From assembly GCA_016705695.1 (NCBI GenBank), contig JADJLA010000004.1, positions 62,001-126,000 on the forward strand: a DNA stretch of 64,000 nucleotides, given 5' to 3'. Position 1 is the first letter of the stretch, and the number at the start of each line of letters is the position of its first letter. The position numbers and the translations under genes were made by a program. Below the pieces are notes generated by a model that saw only the letters and a list, made by a program, of their open reading frames with translations, was not told the origin of the DNA and did not search any database. Of the stretch, positions 24,647 to 34,272 are shown one piece after another. Source of the DNA: Sphingobacteriaceae bacterium. Lineage in GTDB: Bacteria > Bacteroidota > Bacteroidia > B-17B0 > Aurantibacillaceae.

Positions 24647-25807
24647 TTACTTACAATACTGCTCATACAGCTGAGGCGCCATTACATTTCCCAAACTATC
24701 GGCTTTTTGAAGATCCTCGCAGGCACCTTGTTTATCTTTGGCAGCCATTTTTAATGCCGCTCGATTGACATAAGCAGTTGAATAATCAAATTTTAATTTA
24801 ATGGAGTGATCAATATCTTTTATTCCTTCTACAACCTGCTTATTACTTCCTTTAGCCAAACCACGATAACACCAACTCACCGGGTTCTTAGGGTTCATTT
24901 TGATCGCTTCATCCAGATCTACAATTGCGTTTGTAAAATCATTGTTATTGATACGAGCCATCGCACGCGAGATACGCGCTTCTTCGTCCTTTGAATTGGC
25001 ATCAATATAAACACTCCAATCACTTGCCGAACCCTTATAATCTTTAAGCTCAAACTTTGATTGTGCTCGTAGTTTATACAAGTTATAGTCCTTTTTTGCT
25101 TCGGGTAAAACTTTAATGGTTTCGTTTAGATCTCTTAGGGCGTAAGCGTGTTCTTTTTGCGCAAAACGTACTTCGCATCTCAATATCATAGCCTCGTAGT
25201 ATTTTTTATTTATATCTAATGCCGCAGCGCATTCTACCAGTGCGTCTTTGTAACTTTTGCCTACGTACATCAATTTTCCCCTGTAATAATGATATTCAGC
25301 ATCGTCGATCTTTTCATTTTCATAAGCCAATTGCGCCGAATCAAGAAATCCTTTTGAATTCTTGTAGTCCTTCATCAGAAAAAAATTGATCCCAACTAAT
25401 TTCAATGTTTCAAAATCATTTGGGCCGGTTTCTTGCGCCTTAATAAAATCTTTATCGGCAGCCAAATGATCTCCTTTCATCATTTTACAATAACCCATTT
25501 TTAACCACGATTCGTAATAATCGTTTTTAATTTTCAATGATTTTTTGAATTCGAGTATGGCTTTATCATAATCTCCGGAGTCAATCAATTTTAGTCCTTC
25601 CTTATAAAGGGTAATATGCTTCTCTTCTGGAGCAACTATCAACGAATCAGAGCCTTCTAAGTCGGTCATAGATTGCTGTTTACCTTGGTCAATTAATGTA
25701 AGGTCTTCTTTGGTCTTCTTATTTTTCTTCTTCCTTTGAGCCTGCATAAAAACAGGAAGAATGCCAATTAAAAGCACTAATAACCATCTATATACATTGT
25801 GTTTCAA
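24647..25807 (-). CDS. Secreted or periplasmic TPR-repeat protein
   Basis: Protein of 386 residues with an N-terminal signal peptide (WLLVLLIGILPVFMQAQ) and then a basic linker (RKKKNKKTKED). From about residue 67 there are 8 or so tetratricopeptide repeats with the usual A8, G and A20 positions, such as LIDSGDYDKAILEFKKSLKI, YESWLKMGYCKMMKGDHLAADKDFIKA and PVSWCYRGLAKGSN. TPR arrays are protein-binding scaffolds. No C-terminal sorting domain is seen. It is divergent from the SPFH gene across 67 bases, so the two may share a control region. Partner unknown. Confidence 0.82.
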   Translation of the reverse strand: MKHNVYRWLLVLLIGILPVFMQAQRKKKNKKTKEDLTLIDQGKQQSMTDLEGSDSLIVAPEEKHITLYKEGLKLIDSGDYDKAILEFKKSLKIKNDYYESWLKMGYCKMMKGDHLAADKDFIKAQETGPNDFETLKLVGINFFLMKDYKNSKGFLDSAQLAYENEKIDDAEYHYYRGKLMYVGKSYKDALVECAAALDINKKYYEAMILRCEVRFAQKEHAYALRDLNETIKVLPEAKKDYNLYKLRAQSKFELKDYKGSASDWSVYIDANSKDEEARISRAMARINNNDFTNAIVDLDEAIKMNPKNPVSWCYRGLAKGSNKQVVEGIKDIDHSIKLKFDYSTAYVNRAALKMAAKDKQGACEDLQKADSLGNVMAPQLYEQYCK

Positions 25808-25874
25808 GTTTTGTTAAATCGCTTTCAATTTTAAATATAATATATTATCTTTAACAAAATTAACTCATTTTATT

Positions 25875-26807
25875 ATGCCAATTGGAACCATTATAATTAT
25901 TGTATTAGCTGTTTTAACATTATTTCTTTCATTTGTTACAATACAACAGGGTTTTGTTGGCGTTACTACTATTTTCGGAAAATTCAACCGTTGTTTACGA
26001 CCCGGATTAAACTTTAAGATCCCTTTCATTGAAAGAGTATACAAGCGCGTTTCGATTCAGAATAGAAGTTCTGAACTTGGATTTCAAGCGGTTACTATAG
26101 ATCAAGCAACTGTTAACTTTACAGCGATGTTGCTTTATGCTGTTTTAAATGCAGAAGAGGAAACGGTGAAGAATGTAGCTTTTAAATTTGTTGACGATCG
26201 TAACTTCATGCAAGCCCTGGTTCGCTCGGTAGAAGGATCGGTAAGAGCATTTGTTGCTACCAAAAAACAATCAGAAGTGTTATCATTAAGAAGAGATATA
26301 GTTGAAGCAGTAAAAGATCAGTTAGACAAATCGTTAGAAGAGTGGGGTTATCATTTGATAGATCTTCAATTGAACGATATTAACTTTGATGAAGAAGTAA
26401 TGCGTTCGATGGCAAAAGTTGTTGCCAGTAATAACTTAAAAGCAGCTGCTGAGAATGAAGGCCAGGCTGTGTTGAACACTCGTACAAAGGCGGCTGAAGC
26501 AGAGGGTAATTTTATTAAGATCAGCGCATTAGCCGAAAAAGAAGCATCAAAGCTTAAAGGCGAGGGTATTGCTTTATTCCGCCAAGAAGTGGCTAAAGGT
26601 ATGGCCGGCGCTGCTAAGGAAATGGAAGAGGCTAAGCTAGACTCTTCATTGATCTTGTTTAGTATGTGGACAGAAGCTGTGAAGAATTTTGCTCAAGAAG
26701 GTAAGGGTAATGTGATCTATTTGGACGGAAGTGTAGACGGCTTACAAAAGACCATGAAAGATATGATGGCTATGACCATGATGAACCAACCTTCGGCCAA
26801 GAAATAA
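25875..26807 (+). CDS. SPFH/band 7 (prohibitin-like) membrane protein
   Basis: Membrane-anchored scaffold of the stomatin/prohibitin/flotillin/HflK superfamily, 310 residues. A single N-terminal TM helix (IGTIIIIVLAVLTLFLSFVTI) is followed by QQGFVGVTTIFGKFNRCLRPGLNFKIPFIERVYKR, the usual band 7 start, then the SPFH domain and a long Ala/Glu/Lys helix (AAAENEGQAVLNTRTKAAEAEG...) that makes ring-shaped oligomers. No NfeD partner or protease gene is next to it. The Met-rich end (MKDMMAMTMMN) is unusual but short. Such proteins organise membrane microdomains and proteases; the exact role is inference. Confidence 0.88.
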   Translation: MPIGTIIIIVLAVLTLFLSFVTIQQGFVGVTTIFGKFNRCLRPGLNFKIPFIERVYKRVSIQNRSSELGFQAVTIDQATVNFTAMLLYAVLNAEEETVKNVAFKFVDDRNFMQALVRSVEGSVRAFVATKKQSEVLSLRRDIVEAVKDQLDKSLEEWGYHLIDLQLNDINFDEEVMRSMAKVVASNNLKAAAENEGQAVLNTRTKAAEAEGNFIKISALAEKEASKLKGEGIALFRQEVAKGMAGAAKEMEEAKLDSSLILFSMWTEAVKNFAQEGKGNVIYLDGSVDGLQKTMKDMMAMTMMNQPSAKK

Positions 26808-26844
26808 CGTATAGTATAATAACCTAACAACAAACACAAATCAT

Positions 26845-28998
26845 ATGAAAATTAAACATCTACTTAAAAATTCTTTACTAGGCCTTGCACTAGTTGGCGG
26901 ATTAACGGCTACTGCTCAGGACGCAAAAAGGGTTATGCCATGTAGCACATACGAAGCCATGGATGATCATTTTGCCAAGGACCCAAAAGCACGAGCAAGA
27001 TATGAAATGATCCAAAATACGTTACAAAAAGAGTATTTAGATTATGAAGCCAATAAGTCTGCAAACAAAATGTCTGCACCTCCAGTGTATACAGTACCAA
27101 CTGTATTCCATATTTTACACACGGGTGGGCCCGAGAATGTTCCGGATGCAAACTGTATTGCTGCTTTAAACTGGGTTAACTTAGATTATGCGCGTGCAAA
27201 CTTTGATGCAGGCAATACTGTAGCTCCATTTAATGCAAGCTATATTGATTCCGAAATTAAATTCATGTTGGCTAAAAAAGATCCAAATGGTAATTGTACA
27301 ACAGGTATCATTCATCACGTTGATGCTGCTCATACATGGTCACAATCCACTCACTCTTCTAAGAGTATTTACACTTGGGATCCTACTAAATATTTGAATA
27401 TTTATATTGTTTCTTCAATTGCCCCAACTTCAACTGTTGCAGGTGGTGGTTTCATTGTAGGTTATACTTTCAAGCCGGGAACTCATCCAACAGGATCACA
27501 AGAAGACATTATTGTATTCCGTTATGATTATTTGACAGGTGGAGATAATGCTCGTACATTAGCACATGAAGTTGGACATTGGTTGAACCTTGCTCATATA
27601 TGGGGTAATACTAATGCTCCAAACGTTGCTTGCGGTGATGATGGAGTTACGGATACTCCGATTACTAAAGGACATGAGTTTACTTGCCCTACAAGTTCAG
27701 CTAATACATGCGTTCAAACAAACACGGTTTATAATAATCTTGACAATGTTCAAAATATTATGAATTATTCTAATTGTACTTTTAATTTTACTACAGGTCA
27801 AACTAACTTGATGCGCACAACCCTAGTATCGGCAGCGAGCGGTAGAAATAACTTACCTACCACAGGTAATTTAACTGCAACGGATGTTAATGGTGCAGGA
27901 AGTTGCGCTCCAACAGCAGATTTTATGTCTATTTCAGCCAATGGTTACACTACTTGTGCAGGACAATCACTTACTTTTAAAGACGTTTCTTATGGAGCTA
28001 CAGTGCTCTCAAGGGTTTGGACAGCAACTAGTGGAGCAACAATTACATCTCCAACTGGATCTAGCACTTCTATTTGGTTTCCTAGTCCGGGAACTGCAAC
28101 AGTTACGTATAGCGTTACCGGTTCGTTAGGCGGAAGCGTTGCTACTCGCACGGTATATGTATTAAGTTCTGCTGCAACTGCTACTGATGGTATAACTGAA
28201 AGTTTTGAAGGTTCAGGTGTTCCGCCAAATTGGAGCGTAACAAATCCAAATGGGGTGGGTTGGGTACAAACTTCTAACGCTTTTCTTCATGGCTCATTCT
28301 CTATGTTGTTAGATGGCGCAATTAGTTCAAGTGGTTCGGAGGATATTTTAAATATGCCAACAATGGATTTTGTTGCAAACCCTGGTGCTACATTGCGTTT
28401 CTCATATGCATACCGTCAAAAATCAGTTTCTCATAACGATGTATTTAAAGTACAATTAAGCAACGATTGTGGTGGAACTTGGAAAGATGTTTACGCACCT
28501 AGTGCTTCAGCTTTAGCAGCTGGTTCTGGAGGAGTGGGAGCAACTAACTTCGTGCCGTCATTATCTGAGTGGAAAACTCAAGATGTATCAGGTCATCCAA
28601 ATTACGGAAGCATGGTTGGTAGCGCTTCAGTTTTGGGCCGATTCTATTTTAAAGAAGCAACAGGTGGCTTTGGTAATAAAATGTATATCGATAGCGTTAA
28701 TTTAGTTGCTCCACCGGTTGGTGTTAACGAGTTAACTCGTCATTTACGTTTAACTCTTAGTCCAAACCCAACTAACGCATCAGCAACATTGAACTTTGTA
28801 TTAAGTAATCAAGCTGATGTAAAAGTTATTGTAATGGATGTTGCCGGTAAATTAGTAAGTCCAGAAAGAGCTTACAGCCTTGCTGCAGGCAACCATAATA
28901 TCACTTTAAATGAGAATGGAACTCTTAACAAAGGTATTTACATTGTAAGTTTAGAATACAATGGTACCAAATTGGCAAGGAAACTCATTATAGAATAA
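26845..28998 (+). CDS. T9SS-exported M43 (cytophagalysin-type) metalloprotease
   Basis: Secreted zinc protease of 717 residues. Signal peptide ends TATAQ (about 25); the catalytic domain has the extended zinc site HEVGHWLNLAHIWG (241-254, three His ligands) and a Met-turn MNYSNC near 308, as in the pappalysin/cytophagalysin M43 family. A PKD-like domain (ADFMSISANGYTTCAGQSLTFKD) follows at about 358-440, then a jelly-roll-like region (ITESFEGSGVPPNWSVTNPN), and last a type A T9SS sorting domain (LSPNPTNASATLNF to GIYIVSLEYNGTKLARKLII, about 640-717). The sorting domain should be removed by a PorU sortase such as the one at 30.7-35.8 kb. Ends before a strong terminator. Confidence 0.93.
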   Translation: MKIKHLLKNSLLGLALVGGLTATAQDAKRVMPCSTYEAMDDHFAKDPKARARYEMIQNTLQKEYLDYEANKSANKMSAPPVYTVPTVFHILHTGGPENVPDANCIAALNWVNLDYARANFDAGNTVAPFNASYIDSEIKFMLAKKDPNGNCTTGIIHHVDAAHTWSQSTHSSKSIYTWDPTKYLNIYIVSSIAPTSTVAGGGFIVGYTFKPGTHPTGSQEDIIVFRYDYLTGGDNARTLAHEVGHWLNLAHIWGNTNAPNVACGDDGVTDTPITKGHEFTCPTSSANTCVQTNTVYNNLDNVQNIMNYSNCTFNFTTGQTNLMRTTLVSAASGRNNLPTTGNLTATDVNGAGSCAPTADFMSISANGYTTCAGQSLTFKDVSYGATVLSRVWTATSGATITSPTGSSTSIWFPSPGTATVTYSVTGSLGGSVATRTVYVLSSAATATDGITESFEGSGVPPNWSVTNPNGVGWVQTSNAFLHGSFSMLLDGAISSSGSEDILNMPTMDFVANPGATLRFSYAYRQKSVSHNDVFKVQLSNDCGGTWKDVYAPSASALAAGSGGVGATNFVPSLSEWKTQDVSGHPNYGSMVGSASVLGRFYFKEATGGFGNKMYIDSVNLVAPPVGVNELTRHLRLTLSPNPTNASATLNFVLSNQADVKVIVMDVAGKLVSPERAYSLAAGNHNITLNENGTLNKGIYIVSLEYNGTKLARKLIIE

Positions 28999-29012
28999 CC
29001 TATTTTAAATTT

Positions 29013-29043
29013 AAAAGGGCCCTGCTTTGGCGGGGCTTTTTTT
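29013..29043 (+). terminator. Rho-independent terminator of the M43 protease gene
   Basis: GCCCTGC (29019-29025), loop TTTG, GCGGGGC (29030-29036) with one T-G pair, then seven T (29037-29043). It lies 15 bases behind the protease stop. Confidence 0.85.
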
Positions 29044-29057
29044 ATTGCGTAAATTTG
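29026..29057 (+). promoter_or_regulatory. Bacteroidota promoter TTTG-N20-TAAATTTG
   Basis: A -33 TTTG at 29026-29029 and a perfect -7 TAAATTTG at 29050-29057 are spaced 20 bases apart, with the ATG of the methyltransferase at 29068. The TTTG is exactly the loop of the upstream terminator, so termination and initiation signals overlap. Confidence 0.65.
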
Positions 29058-29067
29058 CCGCGTTATC

Positions 29068-29832
29068 ATGTTTCACTTTTTATTAAGAACCATACCACGT
29101 CCTATACTCATTCAGCTAAGTCTTATTTTTAGTAAGATAGCGCCATTGGTTTATTATGGAAATAAATATGAAGATCCCATTAGTGGTAAGACCTACAGGA
29201 AATTTTTACCATACGGTTATAGCGGAAGAGCTAAACGTAAAAACGTATTATGTCCTGGTAGTTTATCTTTAGAAAGACATCGTTTGCTTTGGTTGTATTT
29301 AAAACAACGTACCGATTTTTTTACAAAACCACATAAAATGTTACACATTGCGCCAGAGCAATGTTTCTATAAATTATTTAAAGCGCAAACCAATTTAAAT
29401 TATACCACGGGCGATTATAACAGCCCTATTGCCGATATACATTTTGATCTACACAAAGCGCCATTTGAGGATAATAGCTTTGATGTGATATTTTGTAATC
29501 ACGTTTTAGAACATGTTGAAGATTCGGCTGTGTGTATGAAAGAACTTTACCGCATCATGAGGCCGGGTGGGTGGGGAATTTTTCAAGTGCCATTAGATAC
29601 CACCGCACAAAAAACGTTGGAAGATAAAAGCATTGTAAGTGAAGAAGATCGCGAAAAACATTATTGGCAAAAAGATCATGTGCGTTTATTTGGACTAGAC
29701 TATAAAGACAAACTAGCGGCAGCAGGATTTGATGTTACTGTAGATGATTTTGTAAATACAATTTCTGAAGAATTGCAAGATAGATACCGCTTACCAAAAG
29801 GGGAGATGATCTATCTTTGTAGGAAGAATTAA
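29068..29832 (+). CDS. Class I SAM-dependent methyltransferase
   Basis: Methyltransferase of 254 residues in the Methyltransf_11 group. MLHIAPEQCFYKLF corresponds to motif I although the usual G-x-G is replaced by APEQ; DYNSPIADIHFDLHKAPFEDNSFDVIFCNHVLEHVED covers motifs II and post-II, and RIMRPGGWGIFQVPL is motif III. An N-terminal hydrophobic helix (LLRTIPRPILIQLSLIFSKIAPLV) may dock it on the membrane. The modified motif I is shared by a Bacteroidota group of such proteins, as far as I recall. Substrate is unknown; the neighbours do not indicate a pathway. It is convergent with the CvfB-like gene with no spacer (29832/29833). Confidence 0.82.
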   Translation: MFHFLLRTIPRPILIQLSLIFSKIAPLVYYGNKYEDPISGKTYRKFLPYGYSGRAKRKNVLCPGSLSLERHRLLWLYLKQRTDFFTKPHKMLHIAPEQCFYKLFKAQTNLNYTTGDYNSPIADIHFDLHKAPFEDNSFDVIFCNHVLEHVEDSAVCMKELYRIMRPGGWGIFQVPLDTTAQKTLEDKSIVSEEDREKHYWQKDHVRLFGLDYKDKLAAAGFDVTVDDFVNTISEELQDRYRLPKGEMIYLCRKN

Positions 29833-30690
29833 TCACTCAGGCGCGCCGTCGGTTTTCTGTTTCACTAAATAAACCCCATCATCCTTTAAAAGTACTTTTC
29901 GTTGGCGATACAAAACTCCTATTGATTTTTTAAACGTAGCCTTGCTCATATTAAAGCGTTTCTCAATTTCTTCGGGTGAGCTTTTATCGGTAAGGTCTAG
30001 AATACCTTCATGATTTACAAGGTAATCTAAAATAATGTCGGTTGACGAAAGCACTTTCTTAAAACCAACCGGCTGTAAGCTTATATCCACTAATTTATCC
30101 TGGCGAACCAGCTGCACATAGCCTTTTAAGAAATCGCCTATATGAATATCTTGATAAACATCATTGGCATATATCAAACCTTTGTAAGCGTTATTAATAA
30201 CACAACTAAAACCCAAAGAGGATTCATCATAAACCAAAAGATCAACTTCTTGCCCTTGCTCTAGCGCAATTGTTTCTGTTTCAAAAAATTTGTTGAGTTT
30301 GCTTGTAGCAACAATACGCTGGCTAACTTCATCTAAATACAAATAAACAACATATTCAAAGCCTTCGAACATTTTATGACGTTGTTCTTTAAACGGAACT
30401 AAAATATCTTTCTCTAATCCCCAATCTAAAAAAGCACCAATTTTACTTACGCTAACAGCCTTTAAAAAAGCAAATTCTCCAACTTCGGCATGTGGTTTAA
30501 GAGTGGTGGCAATAATACGATCTTCTGAATCCTTATATATAAAAACATCAACATTTTCACCAACATTCATGCCCCCCTTTACGTACTTTAAAGGTAAAAG
30601 AACTTCGCTGTTCTCGTTATCCCCTAAATACGCGCCAACACTGGTGTGTCGTAAAATGGTTAGAGTATTTGTTTTGCCTATTTGTAACAT
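29833..30690 (-). CDS. CvfB-like S1 RNA-binding protein
   Basis: Cytoplasmic RNA-binding protein of 285 residues. Three S1-type beta barrels follow one another: N-terminal (TLTILRHTSVGAYLGDNENSEVLLP), second (FAFLKAVSVSKIGAFLDWGLEKDILVPFKEQ) and third (LGFSCVINNAYKGLIYANDVYQDIHIG), followed by a winged-helix (SSPEEIEKRFNMSKATFKKSIGVLYRQRKVLL) at about 235-270, the architecture of CvfB (YitL). In Gram-positives CvfB influences virulence gene expression; in Bacteroidota the role is not known. Start at ATG 30690. Ends without a spacer against the methyltransferase gene. Confidence 0.85.
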   Translation of the reverse strand: MLQIGKTNTLTILRHTSVGAYLGDNENSEVLLPLKYVKGGMNVGENVDVFIYKDSEDRIIATTLKPHAEVGEFAFLKAVSVSKIGAFLDWGLEKDILVPFKEQRHKMFEGFEYVVYLYLDEVSQRIVATSKLNKFFETETIALEQGQEVDLLVYDESSLGFSCVINNAYKGLIYANDVYQDIHIGDFLKGYVQLVRQDKLVDISLQPVGFKKVLSSTDIILDYLVNHEGILDLTDKSSPEEIEKRFNMSKATFKKSIGVLYRQRKVLLKDDGVYLVKQKTDGAPE

Positions 30691-30738
30691 TGTAATTTTG
30701 TGCGAAGATAAGGTTTAAAAAGGATAATAACAGAAAGC

Positions 30739-33700
30739 CTAGCGCATAATTACCATTTTCCCGAAGTCCTTTACAAAATATTTATCTGCCGAGGTACCTG
30801 CTTTTTCAACAGAAGCATCATTTAAACGTGTAATTACTTTGTATAAATAAATACCATTGCCCAGTTTATCTCCAAATTCATCTTTTCCATCCCAACTATA
30901 ATCGGTAATGTTCCTACCAATATGAACATTGCCTAATTCTTCTTTTGTAATTTCTTTGACCACTTTTCCACTCACGGTCATAATTTGTATGGTAAATACA
31001 TCCGGAACTTCGCTTCCTGTAAGTGTGAACACAAATTTGGTGCTTGTACTGAACGGATTAGGGTAATTAAGTACCGAAGTAACACTTGGTTTGTTCTTTA
31101 TCTCAAATTGTATTTTATAATCTGTTGCAGCAGATCTATTAGCGGTTCTATCTTTACCCTGAACAGTTAATTCATAAATGCCATCATTCAATAGAGTAGG
31201 GTTGTAATTTATTTTGCAACTATTGCTTGGTAAACTAGCGGGTGTAAATAAAAGATCGTTCACAAAATAAATTCGCTTACTTGTTGATTGCCCCGGATGT
31301 TTTAAATACACCGTAAAAGCAGCCGTATCGTTAAGTGCGAGAAATTTATTCTCATCTTTAAGTGTTATTAATACATTTGGCTTGGCCGATACCAGATCTC
31401 CGTTCAAGATCCTGATCCCATCAAATGTTACATCTAATAAGGGATTTGTGATATCCTTATCTACTTTAAACAATAAACGCGCTATATTATTAAAGTGTTC
31501 TTGCTCTTTTTGATATTTTAAATGCGTAGGAGGATTTACGTCTATCCACAAAGCATTATTCCCAATATACTGTATACTGCTTAATGAAATTGTATCCATA
31601 ATGATCTCGCCCGGTGCAAAATTATTACGCTTGATCTTTTGTGGCAAAGGATGAATCACTTTATTATTATCCTCTATCCAATATGTAAAAACCAAACTAT
31701 CTAGAAAAGTAACCTTGCCAATATTTTCAATTGGTATTTTATATCTTACTTGATCGCCTTCCATTAATGTATCGTTGATTGCCGCAAATCCTTTTAATGG
31801 ATTGATAGCGCACTCGGGAGCCTGATCGTAAAGTACCTGCCATTTTCTTAATTGAGGCGAGGTACGATGGATATTATCTTTCATTAATGCCACCAATTGC
31901 AAGTTGGGATAGATCGTAGCATCTACATAATTATAGAGAGCTAATACATCGGTACTGTCTTTTACAAAACTTACTAGGGTGTCTTTTTGTCCATTTGCTT
32001 TTATCCCCACCAATTTCAAAATAGTTGTATCTCCCGGATTTATATCGAATTGCTTTAATTGCCAATGTAAACTTTTCCATTTGAATGAAGGACCAATAAT
32101 TTCTGAAGCAATATAACCACTGTTCCATCTTGTTTTAATACTATCTTCTAATGTGATGTTATCACTTTTCTTTAGCCCTCTAACTTCGTGCGCTTGTCCG
32201 GCTAGCATTCCTTTCTTACCAAAAATAATCATGGGAATTGTGTCTTTTGTGGTTCTAATATTTACAGCACCAAAACTTTCAAACGCGTTATACAAAGAAT
32301 TACTGTATGATTCAACCTGAGCGTAATTGGCGCTTAATGCTCCCATAGTATAAGCCAATACATAATGATTTGGCGAAATTGCATTGATGAAAGCCTCCAT
32401 TGTATTTTGCCAATTACTAAAGCCACAATAATTACTTTGTCCGAATGAATATACATATAACACTTGATTATCAACGCAAACGCAGTTACTGTATGTGCCA
32501 GGCCCCGCTAATGGATAGTTAATTGACACAACAGATTGTGGTTCGCCACTAATGGAATCGAACACTGCAAAATTCCAACCATCGGGTGCGCAACCCCAAT
32601 TAGAAAGTACATGAAGATTGAAAGCGTAAGTTATGCCAACAGGTCCAATATATGGATACATACCATTTTGCGCTCTAATTGAATGTACATTATTATTAAA
32701 ATCAAATCGACGTAATAGTTTATTGTATTTTACAAACTGGTATTTATCGTTTTTAAATTGATTAAAATGCGCTTGACTCCAACCGGTTTTAAGTCCGATG
32801 GTTTGAAATGAGCTTTCTCGCCAAACAAACTTATCAGTTAATAAGGTAGAATCCTTTGAAACTCTCCAAAAGTAAACTGTACTATCAGCAAACGGTAACG
32901 ATATATTCCAATCAAGTACACCTCCAGAGCTTGTAATTAAAGTTTGCGTAATTGGTGAAGTAAATTTATCGCAAGTGTCTAATTGAATTTCATAACGCGT
33001 TTGTGGTGCAAATGGATCGCTGGTGCTAGCGCGTAAAGTAATGCTTGAAGTTAAAGGCACAATGGCGTATTTATAAGGATAAACGGGTACAATATCTCCT
33101 CCTTGAATAAAAAGATCAACTGTGCCAACTGTTGCGTTATTGCCTTTGGTGATCTCAATAGTTTCGTTGAATTGATCCAAGCGAACTTTAAATTTATTCA
33201 AACCAATACCTTTAGTAAAATCCAGTGGAATGTAAAACTTCAAGCTATCTTGAAAATAAGGAGCCTTGATCCGCTTTAAGTATATGGCCGAATCGTTATT
33301 AGGAAAAAAACGTTCTACTTTTACAAAGAAAGAATCTTTGCGGGCCAAACTTAAATTTTTGTGATAAATAAAAACGCCAACAGAATCCACATATTTTTTT
33401 GTATCAAATTTCACATCGCTATTTTGGATCGAATAGTCAGGTTGCATTCCTGTATAAACTTTTATAGAAGGATCTCCGTGCAAAGTCATGTCTAGTCCGG
33501 TATATCTAACAGCTTTATCAAAATATATTGAAGAATTAATAGCCGCATGCTTCATAGAGTGGCCAATTCCTTTTCCGTATTGCAAACTACCAAGTGCCTG
33601 ATAAAAAAAATAGCTATAGTAATTCAATGCGTGAATGTATCCTGTTGAAGTTGCTGATAAAAATCCGATGGAGCCTGCTTGGTTAGAAAAGACAAAACGT

Positions 33701-34272
33701 TCACTAATAGAATTTGAAGATGGGATATGAATGTCGCCCGAGTAACATGAGTTGGCAACTACAAACGGATACCTACCCGAGTTATTATATGTATCAGGGT
33801 CGTCAATAGCTTGATCGAATCCAACGTTTGAACCATGTCCAAAAAAAGTGATCAAGGATGCTCCCTTGCTAATTGCACTTTTAATACTGTCGCTAATCTG
33901 AACTTGAACAGGAGCAGTAGTGTTCTTTTTATAAGTGTATACTTTAGCTCCAAATAATGTGTCCTCAATAATGTATTTATATGTATCCATGAATATACCC
34001 AACTGACCTGTTAATTGAGGCGTATCGCCTCCCACAAAATGCAATATGTTTTTTCCACTCAGCAATTCCTGATGTTTCGTGCTGCTGAACTTTTGTAAGA
34101 TAGCTTGTAACTTCGGTATTACTAAGTACGGCCAAGCGCCCAACTGGGATCTCAGGATATGTACCCAAGGAGTTTGTGATACCTGCAGTAAGCAAATTAT
34201 CACTGCTTGGTATTCCCATAGTTGGAAGAAGATTGTATGGTTGGGAAGAGGCGTATAAATTATTACACGCAA
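30739..34272 (-). CDS. porU: PorU-type T9SS sortase, C-terminal fragment (frameshifted)
   Basis: Catalytic part of the T9SS C25 (gingipain-like) sortase that cuts sorting domains off secreted proteins and attaches them to the surface. Real sequence begins at about 34050 (GKNILHFVGGDTP); the first ~74 residues of this frame are out of frame. It holds the catalytic His (FFGHGSNVGFDQ) and Cys (VVANSCYSGDIH), several beta domains, and a FlgD-Ig-like end (LNYPNPFSTSTKFVFTLTG... GNGIYLYKVITRLN) finishing KDFGKMVIMR. The six-T run at 34049-34054 is one base too long (or two short): with five, the frame continues as EWKNILHFVGG from the N-terminal fragment. The restored protein is about 1,670 residues. 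The 1,177-residue length given by this frame includes the spurious start. Confidence 0.88.
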   Translation of the reverse strand: MRVIIYTPLPNHTIFFQLWEYQAVIICLLQVSQTPWVHILRSQLGAWPYLVIPKLQAILQKFSSTKHQELLSGKNILHFVGGDTPQLTGQLGIFMDTYKYIIEDTLFGAKVYTYKKNTTAPVQVQISDSIKSAISKGASLITFFGHGSNVGFDQAIDDPDTYNNSGRYPFVVANSCYSGDIHIPSSNSISERFVFSNQAGSIGFLSATSTGYIHALNYYSYFFYQALGSLQYGKGIGHSMKHAAINSSIYFDKAVRYTGLDMTLHGDPSIKVYTGMQPDYSIQNSDVKFDTKKYVDSVGVFIYHKNLSLARKDSFFVKVERFFPNNDSAIYLKRIKAPYFQDSLKFYIPLDFTKGIGLNKFKVRLDQFNETIEITKGNNATVGTVDLFIQGGDIVPVYPYKYAIVPLTSSITLRASTSDPFAPQTRYEIQLDTCDKFTSPITQTLITSSGGVLDWNISLPFADSTVYFWRVSKDSTLLTDKFVWRESSFQTIGLKTGWSQAHFNQFKNDKYQFVKYNKLLRRFDFNNNVHSIRAQNGMYPYIGPVGITYAFNLHVLSNWGCAPDGWNFAVFDSISGEPQSVVSINYPLAGPGTYSNCVCVDNQVLYVYSFGQSNYCGFSNWQNTMEAFINAISPNHYVLAYTMGALSANYAQVESYSNSLYNAFESFGAVNIRTTKDTIPMIIFGKKGMLAGQAHEVRGLKKSDNITLEDSIKTRWNSGYIASEIIGPSFKWKSLHWQLKQFDINPGDTTILKLVGIKANGQKDTLVSFVKDSTDVLALYNYVDATIYPNLQLVALMKDNIHRTSPQLRKWQVLYDQAPECAINPLKGFAAINDTLMEGDQVRYKIPIENIGKVTFLDSLVFTYWIEDNNKVIHPLPQKIKRNNFAPGEIIMDTISLSSIQYIGNNALWIDVNPPTHLKYQKEQEHFNNIARLLFKVDKDITNPLLDVTFDGIRILNGDLVSAKPNVLITLKDENKFLALNDTAAFTVYLKHPGQSTSKRIYFVNDLLFTPASLPSNSCKINYNPTLLNDGIYELTVQGKDRTANRSAATDYKIQFEIKNKPSVTSVLNYPNPFSTSTKFVFTLTGSEVPDVFTIQIMTVSGKVVKEITKEELGNVHIGRNITDYSWDGKDEFGDKLGNGIYLYKVITRLNDASVEKAGTSADKYFVKDFGKMVIMR

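Noticed and set aside
33977..34272. Out-of-frame tails of the two PorU fragments as a programmed frameshift
   Set aside because: The site is a plain T6/A6 run like the other indels in this window, with no stimulatory structure seen, and the needed shift matches a simple one-base error.
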